From positions 48,958,509-49,022,508 of the forward strand of contig NC_073307.1 in NCBI RefSeq assembly GCF_027595985.1: a stretch of 64,000 nt of DNA. Direction: 5' to 3'. Each line of letters starts with the position of its first letter. The first letter of the stretch is position 1. This stretch comes from Sorex araneus (Eukaryota > Chordata > Mammalia > Eulipotyphla > Soricidae). The translations under genes were made by a program, and so were the position numbers. Positions 21,492-32,271 of the stretch are shown in pieces. A model generated the notes under the pieces. It did not search any database and was not told where the DNA came from. It saw only the letters and a list, made by a program, of their open reading frames with translations.

Positions 21492-21690
21492 CCCCCCTTC
21501 TGTCCGCAAAGCGGCTTATTTTCTGTGCAGGAAAGAAACCCGCAAACAGGTTGTGGCCCGGGCGCAGAGTGGGGCGCGATACCTTCCCGGCCCACTAGAG
21601 GGCGCCCCACGCCCGACTCTTCTCTCCCTCCCTGCTCTGGACCTCGCCAGCATCTCGCCTGAGCCCCCAAACCTGCCAACACATGCGCAG
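21492..21690 (+). repeat. CTCF-motif repeat, copy 2
   Basis: Shares with copy 3 'cttctgtccgcaaagcg', 'aacccgcaaacaggtt', the CTCF-like core, 'cgcccgactcttctctccct' and 'cgccagc'. About 200 bp. Confidence 0.8.
21591..21608 (+). promoter_or_regulatory. CTCF-like motif
   Basis: CCCACTAGAGGGCGCCCC fits the CTCF core closely. Occupancy is not known. Confidence 0.65.
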
Positions 21691-22061
21691 TCCTGAGCAG
21701 ACCCGTGGGGGTCCACAGCAGGAACTCGGGGCTAACCAGGTTTGTCTCCTGCAAAATGCCCGCACCTGATTTTTTTTTTAATAGTTTGAGACTCCGTCTC
21801 CGCTTTACTCTCTCCGGCTTCCTAATGGGCTAAAGAACAGCGGTATGAAACGAAGCCCAGTTGGGTCTTTTTTAATGACCCTGGACCCTAGAACTTCCTG
21901 GTCTGGGGACACCTTTGGCAGGACGAAACCATGTGGGTCACCTGTCAAAGTGGCTAACTGGGCTGGAAAATATCCATTCCTCCACTCACAAAGGATGCCT
22001 CAAGCGTGCCCGACACCAGGCGTGGCTCTGAAAGAAGGACGCCCCTTGCCCGGGCCCCACA
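21691..22061. other. Unique sequence between two repeat copies
   Basis: No gene or known repeat is recognised. Confidence 0.5.
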
Positions 22062-22258
22062 TCCCCCTCCGTCCGCAGAGCTGTTTCCCCTGTTCTGTTC
22101 AGGGGGGAAGCCCGCAAACAGGTTCAGGGGTCCTGGCGCAGCCCCCGCAGGAGCCAGTGGGGCACCATACCTTTCCTGTCCACCAGAGGGCGCGCCGCGC
22201 CCAACTCTTCTCTTCCTCCCTGGACACGACCCAGCCAGCGTCTGGGGCGGGCAGTTAA
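22062..22258 (+). repeat. CTCF-motif repeat, copy 3
   Basis: Aligned with copy 2 over its whole length ('ctccgtccgcagagctg', 'aagcccgcaaacaggttc', 'cgcccaactcttctcttcct', 'ccagcgtctgg'). Confidence 0.8.
22180..22196 (+). promoter_or_regulatory. CTCF-like motif
   Basis: CCACCAGAGGGCGCGCC fits the CTCF core at all major positions. Inferred from the motif alone. Confidence 0.65.
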
Positions 22259-22409
22259 GACAAAGAAGGGACCACTATGGCAATGATAGTAGGAAATAAT
22301 CATTCTAGACAAGAACGGGGTGCTGGAAGGAGGTGAAGGGATATGCATTAAATCCTTTCAGTATTGCAAACCACAGTGCCTGAATGAAATGAAAGAGAAA
22401 GAAAGTGAA

Positions 22410-22505
22410 GGAGAGAGGGAGGGAGGGAGGGAGGGAGGGAGGGAGGGAGGGAGGGAGGGAGGGAGGGAGGGAGGGAGGGAGGGAGGGAAGAAGGGAGGGA
22501 GGGAG
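22410..22505 (+). repeat. (GGGA)n microsatellite
   Basis: About 20 uninterrupted GGGA units lie inside the L1 polypurine tract. Confidence 0.97.
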
Positions 22506-22509
22506 GAAC

Positions 22510-22709
22510 AGAAGAAAAGTGTCTGGGGGGGAGGGATACTGGGTTTATTGGTGGTGGAGAATGGGCACTGGTGGAGGGATGTGTTTGAGAAAATTGTATG
22601 AGGGGAAAACAAGTTCTAAAATGTGTGAATCGGTATCTGTACCCTCATGGTGATTCACTAATTAAAGAATAAAATAAATTATTTTTAAAAAGAAGAAGAA
22701 AAGTGTCTG
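22510..22709 (+). mobile_element. Very short L1 3' end, 16-bp TSD
   Basis: agaagaaaagtgtctg at 22,510-22,525 and 22,694-22,709 flanks only 168 bp: the terminal L1 3' UTR and tail. Confidence 0.9.
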
Positions 22710-22870
22710 CCACAAAGGCAGGCTGGGGGCATTGGGGTGGTGGGAGAGGAACTGGGAGGCACTGATGGTGGAAACATCTGCAGGTGAAGGAAAGGTTGGG
22801 TGTTGGAACATTGTATGACTGAAACCCAACCAGGAACAACTTTGTAACTGAGAGAAAAATACAGGTTTAT

Positions 22871-23382
22871 TTTACATTGCTGTGATTTGCATTCTCTTTC
22901 ACAGGCTGGGGAAGCTACTCATTGCTGGAAGGTAAAACTAGGGCACGAATAAACACTCTCTGCAGGCCAGGGCTGCTCCACAGCCAAAAGGGAGCAGGAG
23001 TGTGGAAGGATTTCAAAACATGAGTGAAGAACACTAAGTGAGGCTGTTGGCCAGCCACGAATGACAAGGAGGGAATCTGGGTTCCAAGTTCAGGCTTTCG
23101 ACCCTGCCCACCAAAAAAAGCATTCTGTTCACAGCAGAAATGTTTACTACTGCAACCAGACGATCCAAAGAACCTGGACTCTGACATAACCCCCCCACAA
23201 CAGAACTGTCTTGGATTTGTCACATTCTCGGCAGAACCTCCAGACCCAAACCATGAGAGGGACAGGCACAGTCTGGCTCTGACTTTGGTCACTTGCAGGA
23301 GAAGACTGCCACTCCATTGTCACCTTCGCAGCCCAGACCTGGCTGGGTCACCTGCAGGAGGAGATGGCCCTTTCAAACCTTC
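22871..23382. other. Unique sequence, no gene recognised
   Basis: Moderate GC with several short open frames. None has a recognisable product or splice context I would trust. Confidence 0.45.
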
Positions 23383-23530
23383 CTAGGTGGGGCCTGGGAG
23401 AGAGCACACTTACTTGGTGGTAAGGCACGTATGCTGCATGCCACAGACCCAGTTCGTTCCTCGGCACACATAGCATCCTGGGTCCCCTAACCATTACCAG
23501 GTGTGGCCCCAACATGAAGAAGGAAAGAAG
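23383..23530 (+). mobile_element. Old SINE
   Basis: 'ctgggagagagcacacttac', degraded B-box (cagttcgttcc) and 'accaggtgtggcccc'. Confidence 0.6.
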
Positions 23531-23577
23531 AAAGAAACAGCAACAACCCATCTGAAGAAAGGATGGGATGTTGTTTC

Positions 23578-23757
23578 CTTATTTATTTTGGTTCTGGGGC
23601 CATTGCTGGTGGTGCTCAGGGCTAATCTGGGCTCTGTATTCAGGGATCACCCCTGACGGGGTTTGGGGGACCCTATGAGATGCCGGGGATCGGACCTGTG
23701 CACGGACCTGTCGGCCGTGTGCAAAGCCTTCCCTGCCGTCCTGTGGCTTGGACCCAG
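23578..23757 (-). mobile_element. Old SINE, antisense
   Basis: 'ggtggtgctcagggctaatc' and 'gatgccggggatcggacct', with a T-rich start on the left. Confidence 0.75.
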
Positions 23758-24107
23758 GATATGCCATTCCTTTCCGAAGGACTGGCCCCACAGCCCTTTG
23801 TCTTTGGGTTCTGTCTGCATGCAGGCAGTGGATGCTGTCCCAACCCCCAGGTCACTTAAGATTCAGCTGGGGACACCAGCAGAGACAGATTTGATTCTCT
23901 TCAACCACAGGTTCCTCAGCCTCAGAGTCACAAAGTCTGGGCTGAACTCAGGAAATATTAAAAGGCTCCAGGGGACCACAGCTCTGTGACAGCCACACGC
24001 CATCAGGCCCTGTTGGGCTGTGTTCTTGGTCTGAGCAGGGAAGGACAGAAGTCTGAGAGGTCTGAACTGGTAGAGGAATTAAATATTCTCCCTTCCTGCC
24101 CCCTTAA
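23758..24107. other. Unique sequence
   Basis: Nothing recognised. Confidence 0.45.
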
Positions 24108-24287
24108 ACTTTCTTTTCTTTTCTCTCATGTTTTTGGGGTCACACCCAGTGATACTCAGGGTTTACTCCTGGCTCTGCGGTCAGGAATTACGCCTGGTGG
24201 GGCTTGGGGATGCTTTGGGATACTCGGGATCAAACCCAGGTCAGCCACATGCCAGGAAAACACCTGCTGTCCTATCGCTCTGGCCTC
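24108..24287 (-). mobile_element. SINE, antisense
   Basis: 'ggggtcacacccagtgatac', 'gggatcaaacccaggtcagc' and 'tatcgctctggcct'. Confidence 0.85.
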
Positions 24288-24669
24288 ATGGGTGACTCTT
24301 TCTTGCCTCGAAAGGCGCTTCTGGGGCGTGGGAGTGGTCACTACATCCCTACTCCGTCCTGTGGTCTGACAGGAACTGGACATCGTGAGTGAAAGACCCT
24401 GGTGTCTGGGGCGCCTGAGCTACAGGGGATTTGGGGGGCAGGAGGGACCGAGAGGCAGCTCTTCCCAAGATGTTTCCCTGGTCTGAAAGCAGGGAGGGGC
24501 ACGGACTGTTCCCAGCACAGAACCCCAGCATGGGCAACCATTTTGTGATACCAGGGGAAAGCTCAGTGAAGGGGCTGGGAGCTTGGGAAACGGCCAGCAC
24601 TGGGAATCCATCACCATTAGCCCCGGGACTTGGGAAGAGCAGACCCTGTGGTCAGAACATAATAATTTA
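24288..24669. other. Unique GC-rich sequence
   Basis: Nothing recognised. Confidence 0.45.
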
Positions 24670-24835
24670 GGGGCCAACACAGAGCACTGTGGGGAGCGCA
24701 CTCGCCTGCCATGTGGCTGACCCGGGTTCTGTCCACAGCACCCAATATGGTCCTCTGGGCCCTGCCAGGAGTGATTCCTGAGTGCAGAGCCAGGAGAAAA
24801 TCCTGAGCACCGCCGGGTGTGGCCCAAAACATACA
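24670..24835 (+). mobile_element. SINE, diverged
   Basis: 'gagcgcactcgcctgccatg', 'gacccgggttctgtcc' and 'gccgggtgtggcccaaaa'. Confidence 0.8.
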
Positions 24836-25419
24836 GAAAACTCCTGGGGAGCGGTCAAAGACCGTGATTCTCTGCGAATGGAAGGGAGAAGTGTGCGTGA
24901 TGGCGCTATCCTTGGACAGAGAAGGTACCTGAGGCGCCGTTGGAGGGAAAGGAGGGCTCACAAACTTCCCATCTTCAGACAGAAAGAACTTCATGTCACG
25001 TCTGCCCTGTGTAGCTCAAGCTGTCATGAAAAAGCTTTGAACTAAGGATGGGGGAGAGAATGAAAATTTTAAACATAGTAGATGTACGTGCAAAATTATA
25101 GACACACACGCACACACACACAGGCACACACATATTGCACGGAACCATCTGAAGGGTTCACCTCTCGCCTCCTGGCATCTGGGCATTCATCTGTGCGTTT
25201 GAAAGACACGAAAGATTCCATTAGGAGCTTCAGCAAACATTTCACAACAGTGGGAAGGAGGCATAAAGACGGGAGCAGAGCGCAGACCAGAAGGAACAAT
25301 AGCTTAGACTCCTCAGAGGGGGAAGAAAGAGAAAGAGAAATGATAAGCTTTTCTAGGAACCCAGTGGCTAGAAAGCACGGCCTGCTACAATCCAGTTACC
25401 TTGCAAGAACACCAGGGTC
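24836..25419. other. Unique sequence with short CA repeat
   Basis: (CA)n-like tract at about 25,102-25,132. No gene is seen. Confidence 0.45.
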
Positions 25420-25608
25420 GGGCCGGAGTGATAGTACAGCGGAGAGGGCATTTGCCCTGCTCACGCCCCACCTGCTGGGTTTGATCCCCGGCGTCCCACA
25501 GGGTCCCTCCAGCACCGCCAGGAGTGATTCCTGAGTGCAGAGCCAGGAGTAACCCCTGAGCATCGCCAGGTGTGAGTGTGAGTGACCCCAAAAAGCAAAA
25601 AACAGAGA
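25420..25608 (+). mobile_element. SINE
   Basis: 'gggccggagtgatagtacag', 'ggtttgatccccggc', 'gtgaccccaaaaagcaaaaa'. Confidence 0.88.
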
Positions 25609-26087
25609 ACAAAAACCAACACGGGGGAGGGGGGAGGGGCGGGGGGGAGGGGCGGTGGGGACGGCAGATCTGAAGGGTGGTGGAAAGTTGGTGGAAGCAG
25701 AATTCTCAGAATGGAAAAAAGAAAGGCTGGGGAACTCACAGATGCCTCGCCAGTGTGGGGACTTTGCAGAGGTCTGGGGGAACAGCTCCCGCGGCCCCAC
25801 GAGTACAGAACTGCTCGCAAACCCCTCCGGGCATGATACTGACCGCAGCAGAGAAGCTGACCGGAAGTTACTCACCGCAAGCAGCGGGCAGACAAATCCA
25901 GGCCACGCCGTAGGGCGAGGGGTCTCGGGGGATCCATTCCACCAGCTCACGAAATGAGTGTGACTTTAAAACCAGGCTAGAGATTCAATGACTCAATATA
26001 GTCTGGCTCAAAGCAATACAATTTGGGGGCGTTTGTGCTTAAGTTTCAGACGGTTCACGAAAAAAAAAATGGAACTCAAAAATCTCC
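25609..26087. other. GC-rich unique sequence
   Basis: G-rich run at 25,624-25,665. No gene recognised. Confidence 0.45.
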
Positions 26088-26093
26088 ATCAGG

Positions 26094-26225
26094 GGGGCCT
26101 TGGGGGATCTGCTGGGTGGCTGGTGAAACCTGCTTTGGGGGTGTGAGGTCCCAGGTTTGATTCCCAACGTCCTACACACACCGGGTACAATCCTGGTGGT
26201 GACCCCTGGGCTTGCTAGTGATGGG
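26094..26225 (+). mobile_element. Possible old SINE
   Basis: 'gtcccaggtttgattcccaa' resembles a B-box. The rest is strongly diverged. Confidence 0.4.
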
Positions 26226-26550
26226 GTTCCCCCAGAGTCAGGGTGGGAGGCGCCATCGTGAAAGGTGTGGGACCCCCGTGAGAACGCAGAGAAATGGGGG
26301 AGTGCTGCGGGCAGAGCAGCTTGCTGACCCCTTCACCCATCGCCCGCAAAGGGGGCTCGAAGAGAAAACAATGATACTTGCTAGAGGCCCCGCAGACAAT
26401 GTCTTCGGTCTGTCATTCCTATGGCCAGTAGGTCCGTCACCGTCTGAGTAAACCGTTGGAAACTGAATGAGGCGACAGTGAGGGTGGCTTGAGAGAGAGG
26501 AGGACAGAACTCTGGGGACCACAATTCTTTTTTCGTCTGTTTCTTCGTTC
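26226..26550. other. Unique sequence
   Basis: Nothing recognised. Confidence 0.4.
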
Positions 26551-26702
26551 TTGTTGTTGGGGTCCCCCGGGGTAGTGCTCAGGCCCCGCACTCAGGAATC
26601 CCTCCCGGCAGGGCTCCGGGGAGGACACAATGCCAGGACAGAAGCCGGGACACCTGCCTGCCAGGCAAGCGCTCAGCCCGCCGTGCTGGCGTTCCAACCC
26701 CT
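26551..26702 (-). mobile_element. Old SINE, antisense
   Basis: 'ggtagtgctcaggccccgca', 'aggcaagcgctcagcccgcc' and 'ccaacccct'. Confidence 0.7.
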
Positions 26703-26744
26703 CGGATTATGATTCTTCTTTATTTGCTGGTTTGCTGTTTTTGT

Positions 26745-26912
26745 GGGGTAGGGGAGGTGGTCCTACCCGGTGATGTGATGCTAAGGGCTGGCTCCTTGGT
26801 GCTGCACTCAGGAATTACTTCTGAAGGTGCTCGGGGAACCCGGTGGGATGCCGGGGATTGAACCACATGCAAGGCTGTTGCCCTCCCCGCTGTACTAGGG
26901 CTCTGGTTCCTA
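26745..26912 (-). mobile_element. Old SINE, antisense
   Basis: 'tgctgcactcaggaattact', 'gggatgccggggattgaacc' and 'tgtactagggctctgg'. Confidence 0.75.
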
Positions 26913-27029
26913 CCCCCAGGCTCCTGAAGGAAATATTTAAAAAATACTCTTCAAGGAGCTGTACATAGAAAGGGAGACAGGAGGAAATGGTAAGTGTAAA
27001 TATTTCAATAAGTTTTGAGGAGCATTTCC

Positions 27030-27155
27030 GAAAGAGCTCGAGGGCCCCCAAGACTGTACAGGCTCAGTACCTGAGCTCAAGCTCCCAATTCAGGGTCAAT
27101 TCCCAGCACTACGCCCACCCCCAGCCCCCGCCGGGCACCACTGGGTGTGGCTTTG
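27030..27155 (+). mobile_element. Old SINE fragment
   Basis: 'gggtcaattcccagcac' and 'gggcaccactgggtgtggct'. Diverged. Confidence 0.5.
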
Positions 27156-27195
27156 GACAGCCCCAGCCCTGCTGGGTCCTCTTAGTTATCTTCAG

Positions 27196-27372
27196 TGTTA
27201 CTTTGTTGCTTGGGGGCCACCCCGAGCAGTGCTCAGGGCTGACTCCTGGTTCTGCACTCAGGAGTCACTCCTGGAGCTGCCCCGGGGGATCCTATAGGGT
27301 GCCAGGGATCGAACCTGGGTCATGCGTATGCAAGGCAACCTCCTTCTCCGCTCTCCTATCACTCCAGCCCCA
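27196..27372 (-). mobile_element. SINE, antisense
   Basis: 'gcagtgctcagggctgactc', 'ggtgccagggatcgaacctg' and 'cctatcactccagcccc'. Confidence 0.88.
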
Positions 27373-28478
27373 AACTTTTCTAATCAGGTTCCCCTCCGTC
27401 TCTCCTTTCACCTGGATCGGGGGGTGGCCACATTCCAGGCCAATACCCTCCCTGCCGTGCTGTCGCTCTGGCTCCCTCCCACTCCCTGTAGAGCCCCTCT
27501 TTCCCCTGGGACAGAGAGGACAGCGGCTGACATGGCCATCCGTTCAGCCCAGGCGCCTGGTAGCCCCAGCGATGTCAGAGGCAGCCCTGCACACCTCCCC
27601 CGGGCCCCCAAGTCTGGAGCCACCACTTCCGCTAACATCTCCGTGACCAAGTCACGCCTCATCAGGCAGCGGAGAGATTCCAGTGCTCCGAGAGTTAAGG
27701 CACCGGGAGGGGGAAACATCAGCAAAGCTCTCGGGAAGCTGCATCCGGAAGCGGTGGGGAGGCGGGATGGTGAGCCCTGCAGCTGAACCCTGCAGTGGGA
27801 CTCCTGAGCTTGGGGGCTTCTGTCACCCGCACAGCCTGGCTCTCGGCTGTCTCTTACATGCTCGTGTTCCGTGAGGACCCAGGAGGCGGTTTACGGCCAT
27901 GGCTGGACTGGGCATCCCAAGCACGGTCATTTCAAACCCCGGACCGGAAGCAGACCCATCATCGAACCACTGACACTCAGTGAGGAGACATCCCCTCCTG
28001 AGAGCAACACGGTGGCGGGGGCGGGGAGCCGAGGGGGCCTGAGCCCACCTTTTTGGGCTGCTGGCCCGGGTCACAGGTGCTTTTCTTCCACCAACTCTGT
28101 TTCTCGGGTTCCAATAATCGCATCGGCAGAACCCAAAGTCGGGCTGAAGACACAAAGGTCGAATGTGCTCAGAGGACTGAAGTGGGGCCCCCTGGAGGCC
28201 AGCAGAGGTCGGGCTGACCCCCTCCTGCGCCTGGTGGTGTGTTTGGATGAACCCCTATGGCCTGACCCAGTGGGAGACAGGCATGAGGAGCTAAAAGTCA
28301 CTTACTGACCGGGTGGCAGGAAGGCTCGGGCTGGCCCCTCTCCGCTCTCTGCCCCTCTTGTCTCTCCTGAAAAAGAGAGCTCGGTTTGAAGCCGAAGAGC
28401 TTCTGCAAAGCATCTGCTGAGAGTTTTTTTAAAGCTTATTATGCATTTCTTTTTTAATTTAATTTAGTTTCTTTATTT
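27373..28478. other. GC-rich unique stretch, no gene recognised
   Basis: Several overlapping open frames occur, as expected in GC-rich DNA, but none looks like a known protein. 28,190-28,212 (ccctggaggccagcagaggtcgg) contains a weaker CTCF-like core. Confidence 0.4.
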
Positions 28479-28620
28479 CGACTATTGGGCCACTCAGAGA
28501 TGCTCAGGGGTTACTCCTGGTGGTGCTCAGGAGACAACGCTACGGGACGCTGGGGACAGAGCCCGTGGTGGGCGCATGCGAGGCGAGCGCCCTCCCCGCG
28601 GTCTGTTGCTCCAGCCCCGG
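28479..28620 (-). mobile_element. Old SINE, antisense
   Basis: 'gatgctcaggggttactcct', 'gcgagcgccctccccgcggt' and 'ttgctccagccccgg'. Confidence 0.75.
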
Positions 28621-28711
28621 CTTATTCTACATTTCTAATTGCCCCACAGAGGCATTTCAAAGGTGGTAGTTCATAAACCACCCCCTACATTTTCATCTCG
28701 AAGTGCAGAAT

Positions 28712-28834
28712 CTTGCCCGAGCGAGAGCACACAGGTAGGGCACTTGCCTGGCACCTCGTATTGTCCCCTGAGTCCCACCAGGATTCAGCCCTGAGCACCA
28801 GGTGTGGCCCAAAAACAAACAGAAAAAAAAAAAG
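28712..28834 (+). mobile_element. Truncated SINE
   Basis: 'ggtagggcacttgcctggca', 'caggtgtggcccaaaaacaa' and an A-run. The B-box region is deleted. Confidence 0.7.
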
Positions 28835-29285
28835 CAGCTGCTTTGCAAGCAGGGCAAGCTCGAGGCCGAGAGAGTCCAGGGGTCCCACACGTGGGCTGAG
28901 GGGGGGCTGGCAGCTCCTGGCTGGGAGCGTGTGGCCGGCAGAGCGTCTCAGATGAACATGGAAGTTCCAACGTCAGCAAAGCCCCTCCCACCCTGCCCCT
29001 GAGAGCCACGGCCAGATGTGGGGTCACGCCCACCATGCGGACAGGACTCCCCACCGGTCAATAGGGACACAGCACCCAGGGGAAATTCCAATCTCCCATA
29101 CATATGTGGGAGAGATTCTTTCTAGCTCTGTTTGGAAGCAGCTAACTCAATGCCCAGCATTTGTCAACAGAACACATTAGAGAACCATTTAAAAATTAAG
29201 CCTTAAAAGCCTTGTGACAATTTGTCACGGCAACAGCCATGACAAATGAAAAACACGACATTGTGGTGAGCCCTTGTGTATGTGT

Positions 29286-29331
<46 letters not shown>

Positions 29332-29804
29332 TTAATTCCATGTCCAAGAAACATTTGGAGAATAAAAGGAGAAAAAAAAATGCAAATACAGGCAGGCATT
29401 CTGGGGCTGGCATCAAACACAGTCTCTCTCTCGGATTCTGCTCCCACCCCAAGTTTTGTTTATCCATTTTGCAAGAAATTCTAACGACACGTCAACTGTG
29501 TTTCAAAAGTATGATCTTTGAAATTGTTCATTTAGTGCCGGTTAGGAGTGAATAGGAGCGTCTCCTGCCATCACAACAGCCGCACGGAAACAAACATCGG
29601 GGTGCTGGAGGCAGAGGCGTGGAGAGCAGTGCCTCCGACCTGGCCTGCAGCGACTCACGCGGCCCCTCCACATCTACTCAGTGAGTCTAACACGAAGCAA
29701 ATGCCCCGAGAATGAGGAAGTCAGTGCTCGTAGACACAGGAGACCCTCCCTCTCAGAAGAGTTGGAAACATTTCAGTGAGGGCGCTCGTCTTCACAACAG
29801 CCCC
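28835..29804. other. Unique region with a possible conserved element and a GT repeat
   Basis: 29,090-29,260 is AT-rich with MEIS-like TGACA/TGTCA words (ttgtgacaatttgtcacgg, catgacaaatg) and resembles a conserved non-coding element. (GT)n lies at 29,281-29,331. No exon was recognised. Confidence 0.35.
29281..29331 (+). repeat. (GT)n microsatellite
   Basis: About 20 nearly pure GT units after a short TATG-interrupted start. Confidence 0.97.
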
Positions 29805-29912
29805 GGGAGGGCTGGGTGGGTGGCCAGAGCTCCTGCTCTGCAAGCGCGAGGCCCCAAGTTTGATCCCCGGCACTGCCCACATGTGCCCCCCGGGACCCTG
29901 AACACAGGGAGG
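29805..29912 (+). mobile_element. Old SINE fragment
   Basis: 'aagtttgatccccggcactg' is a B-box-like core. The rest is diverged. Confidence 0.45.
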
Positions 29913-30253
29913 ACAGCTGGACCCTTCCCCGGGAGCGGCTGACAGTGAATGCATGGGACCAGGCTCCAGGCAGCCCCGGGGAAACGTCCTGTCCCGATTC
30001 TCCTTCAAAGGTCTCAGGGCTTGGGTCTGTGAACACACGACCCAGTCTCTCAGGGGGCGGGGGGGGGGGGGGGTGACGATGCTGCAAAGCCCCGAGATGC
30101 TCTGGAGAGAGCCTCGGGCCTGGTCAGGGCACCCGGACTGTTTCTGGGCTCTCTCTTGGACGGTCTGCCTGAAGCCGCAACCCAGGTCAGTACTTTGCCC
30201 TTGGGAACTGGTCAGTCTGGACTAATAGGTGTCCCTCAAAAGGGACCCACAAA

Positions 30254-30327
<74 letters not shown>

Positions 30328-30821
30328 CAAGAGCTTTAGCTCTCCACCCTCCCCCACCAGAAGAGGTGCCTTCCTTTTAGCAGGGAAAACTCCAGAAGGC
30401 TTCCTGGAGGCAGTGGCACTTAAAGGCAAGGTGGGATGCGGATGTCAGAGTGGAGAGAAAGCAGTTCGGGTGGGGCTGGGGCATGAGCCCATCGGGTCAG
30501 AGGGCTCACCCAGAGCACCACCTGCAAAGACCCCCTCCCCAGCACAAGAGAGGGATGAGCAGGGGGCAGTTCCATGTCCCCCACAGCAGCGCCCCAGGGC
30601 AGAGGCTGAAAATCAAATCTGGGCACCACCAGTTCTGCCCCATTCCCAGGCACGGGGTAGCCGGGACGCCTGAGCACTGCATGCTGGGAGCCACGGGCCG
30701 GGTGCCTGCACACCTCACTCCTTTGTCACATTCCCCTGGGACCACAGCACTTCGTCAAGATCCAGAACTCAGAGCTGCCGCTGACTGTGCCTGGAGCTCT
30801 ACCTGACTGAGGGCACAAAAG
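29913..30821. other. Unique GC-rich region with a long CA repeat
   Basis: No gene recognised. Poly-G run at 30,054-30,074; (AC)n at 30,257-30,325. Confidence 0.45.
30257..30325 (+). repeat. (AC)n microsatellite
   Basis: About 34 uninterrupted AC units. Confidence 0.98.
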
Positions 30822-30985
30822 CCCGAGAGACAGGACAGGAGGGAGGGCGCTGGCCTCGCACGCGGCTGACCCAGGTCGATCCCCGGCATCCCATAGGATC
30901 ACCCGAGCACTGCCAGGAGTGATTTCTGAGTGCAGATCCAGGTGTCAGCCCGGGACGTGGCCCCGAACAAACAAGAAGAAAAGAA
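30822..30985 (+). mobile_element. SINE
   Basis: 'aggacaggagggagggcgct', 'cccaggtcgatccccggcat' and 'ctgccaggagtgatttctga'. Confidence 0.82.
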
Positions 30986-30989
30986 CAGT

Positions 30990-31150
30990 GTGGGGGTTGG
31001 ACCGACGGCACAGTGGGGCGGGCGTTTGCCTTGCCTGCAGCCGACCCAGATTCCAATCCCCCCGAGCACTGCCAGGAGTGATCCCCGAACACAGAGCCAG
31101 GAGTCAGCCGAGAGTGTCACCAAGTGTGACCCAAAAGCCAAAAACAAATC
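30990..31150 (+). mobile_element. SINE, head-to-tail with the previous one
   Basis: 'gggttggaccgacggcacag', 'gcgtttgccttgcctgcagc' and 'gtgacccaaaagccaaaaac'. The internal middle is shortened. Confidence 0.8.
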
Positions 31151-31704
31151 AGTAACAGCCATGGACAAGTGGTACCCCGTCACCTCCTCCTCCTCGGACA
31201 TCCCATCCAGAATCTTGGGTCCTGGGGGCAGGGGTTGGGTTTTGGAATACGAGTGTGGGGTGACAGAGCCTCACACAGGCGTCTCACACAGGGACTCAAG
31301 TGTCCGGCCCAGCCCCAGGTGCCAGGGCCACTGGTCCGCCTCATTCCAGCCTCTGGCGTGGGGGGCAGGGGGGGTCCTTTTGCCTATGCAGGCAAAGCAA
31401 GTGACCGTCTCTAGGCAATGGGGTGGCCTAAATATCTCAGCAGCACAAGAAAGTCTGTCTCAGAGACACTGTTCTCCTCTGTCCCCCTCTGTCCCCACTA
31501 AAACGAGATGTTCCAGAGCAGGGAGTCTGGGGGTGGCCCGGTGAACTCAGGTTAACCAAGAGGGGAGGGCCAGAGCCACAGCACATTTGTCCAGGGGTCC
31601 ATCACATGCCCCCCAGGCAGACTCTGCTGTTCTGTGCTCACTGACGCTGGGAGGGGGTTGTGTCTAGTGCAATGCACAGCGCAAAAACAGAGGTTTCAAG
31701 ATTC
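31151..31704. other. Unique GC-rich sequence
   Basis: Nothing recognised. Confidence 0.45.
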
Positions 31705-31909
31705 TCAGAATAATGGAGGCTGGAGCGATAGCACAGAGGGTAGGGCATTTGCCTTGCACATGGCCAACCCGGGTTCGATTCCCAGCATCCCATATGGTCC
31801 CCTGAGCACCGCCAGGAGTGATTCCTGAGTGCAGAGCCAGGAGTAACCCCTGTGCATCACCGGGTGTGACCCAAAAAGAAAAAGAAAGATTTATTATTGT
31901 CAGAATAAT
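31705..31909 (+). mobile_element. Sor-type SINE, 10-bp TSD
   Basis: tcagaataat at 31,705-31,714 and 31,900-31,909. Near-consensus body and tail. Confidence 0.92.
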
Positions 31910-31915
31910 ATTCCT

Positions 31916-32085
31916 GGGGCTGGAGCAGGTACGGTGGGGAGGGTGCTGGCCTTGCATATGGTTAATCTGGGTTCAATCTCCGGCACTCCATAGGGTCCCC
32001 AGAACACCTCAAGAGTGAGCCCTGAGCACAGAGCCAGGAGCAAGCCCTGAGCACAGCTGAGTGTAACCCAAATACAAAAAAAAAG
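31916..32085 (+). mobile_element. SINE, diverged
   Basis: 'ggctggagcaggtacggtgg', 'gggttcaatctccggc' and 'gtgtaacccaaatacaaa'. Confidence 0.82.
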
Positions 32086-32095
32086 AGGATCTCAA

Positions 32096-32271
32096 TTTTT
32101 TTTTTTTACTTTTTGGGTCACACCTAGCGATCCACAGGGGTTACTCCTGGCTCTGCACTCAAGAATCATTCCTGGCGGTGCTCAGGGGACCCTATGGGAT
32201 GCTGGGAATCGAACCCAGGTCTGCCGCGTGCAAAGCAAATGCCTACCCACTGTGCTATCGCTCCAGCCCCT
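32096..32271 (-). mobile_element. Sor-type SINE, antisense
   Basis: T-run, 'tttttgggtcacacctagcg', 'gggaatcgaacccaggtctg' and 'ctatcgctccagcccc'. Confidence 0.92.

Larger units (their letters stand above)
22262..22870 (+). mobile_element. L1 3' UTR with expanded polypurine tract, split by a second L1
   Basis: The outer pieces (22,262-22,525 and 22,694-22,870) match the copy at 39,465-39,810: 'ccactatggcaatgatag', 'gtattgcaaaccacagtgcc', 'acattgtatgactgaaac' and 'actttgtaact'. Its polypurine stretch holds the (GGGA)n array. Confidence 0.85.

Noticed and set aside
28190..28212. Weak CTCF-like core (ccagcaggaggtcgg type)
   Set aside because: Departs from the core at informative positions and is not in the repeat family described; kept only as a remark.
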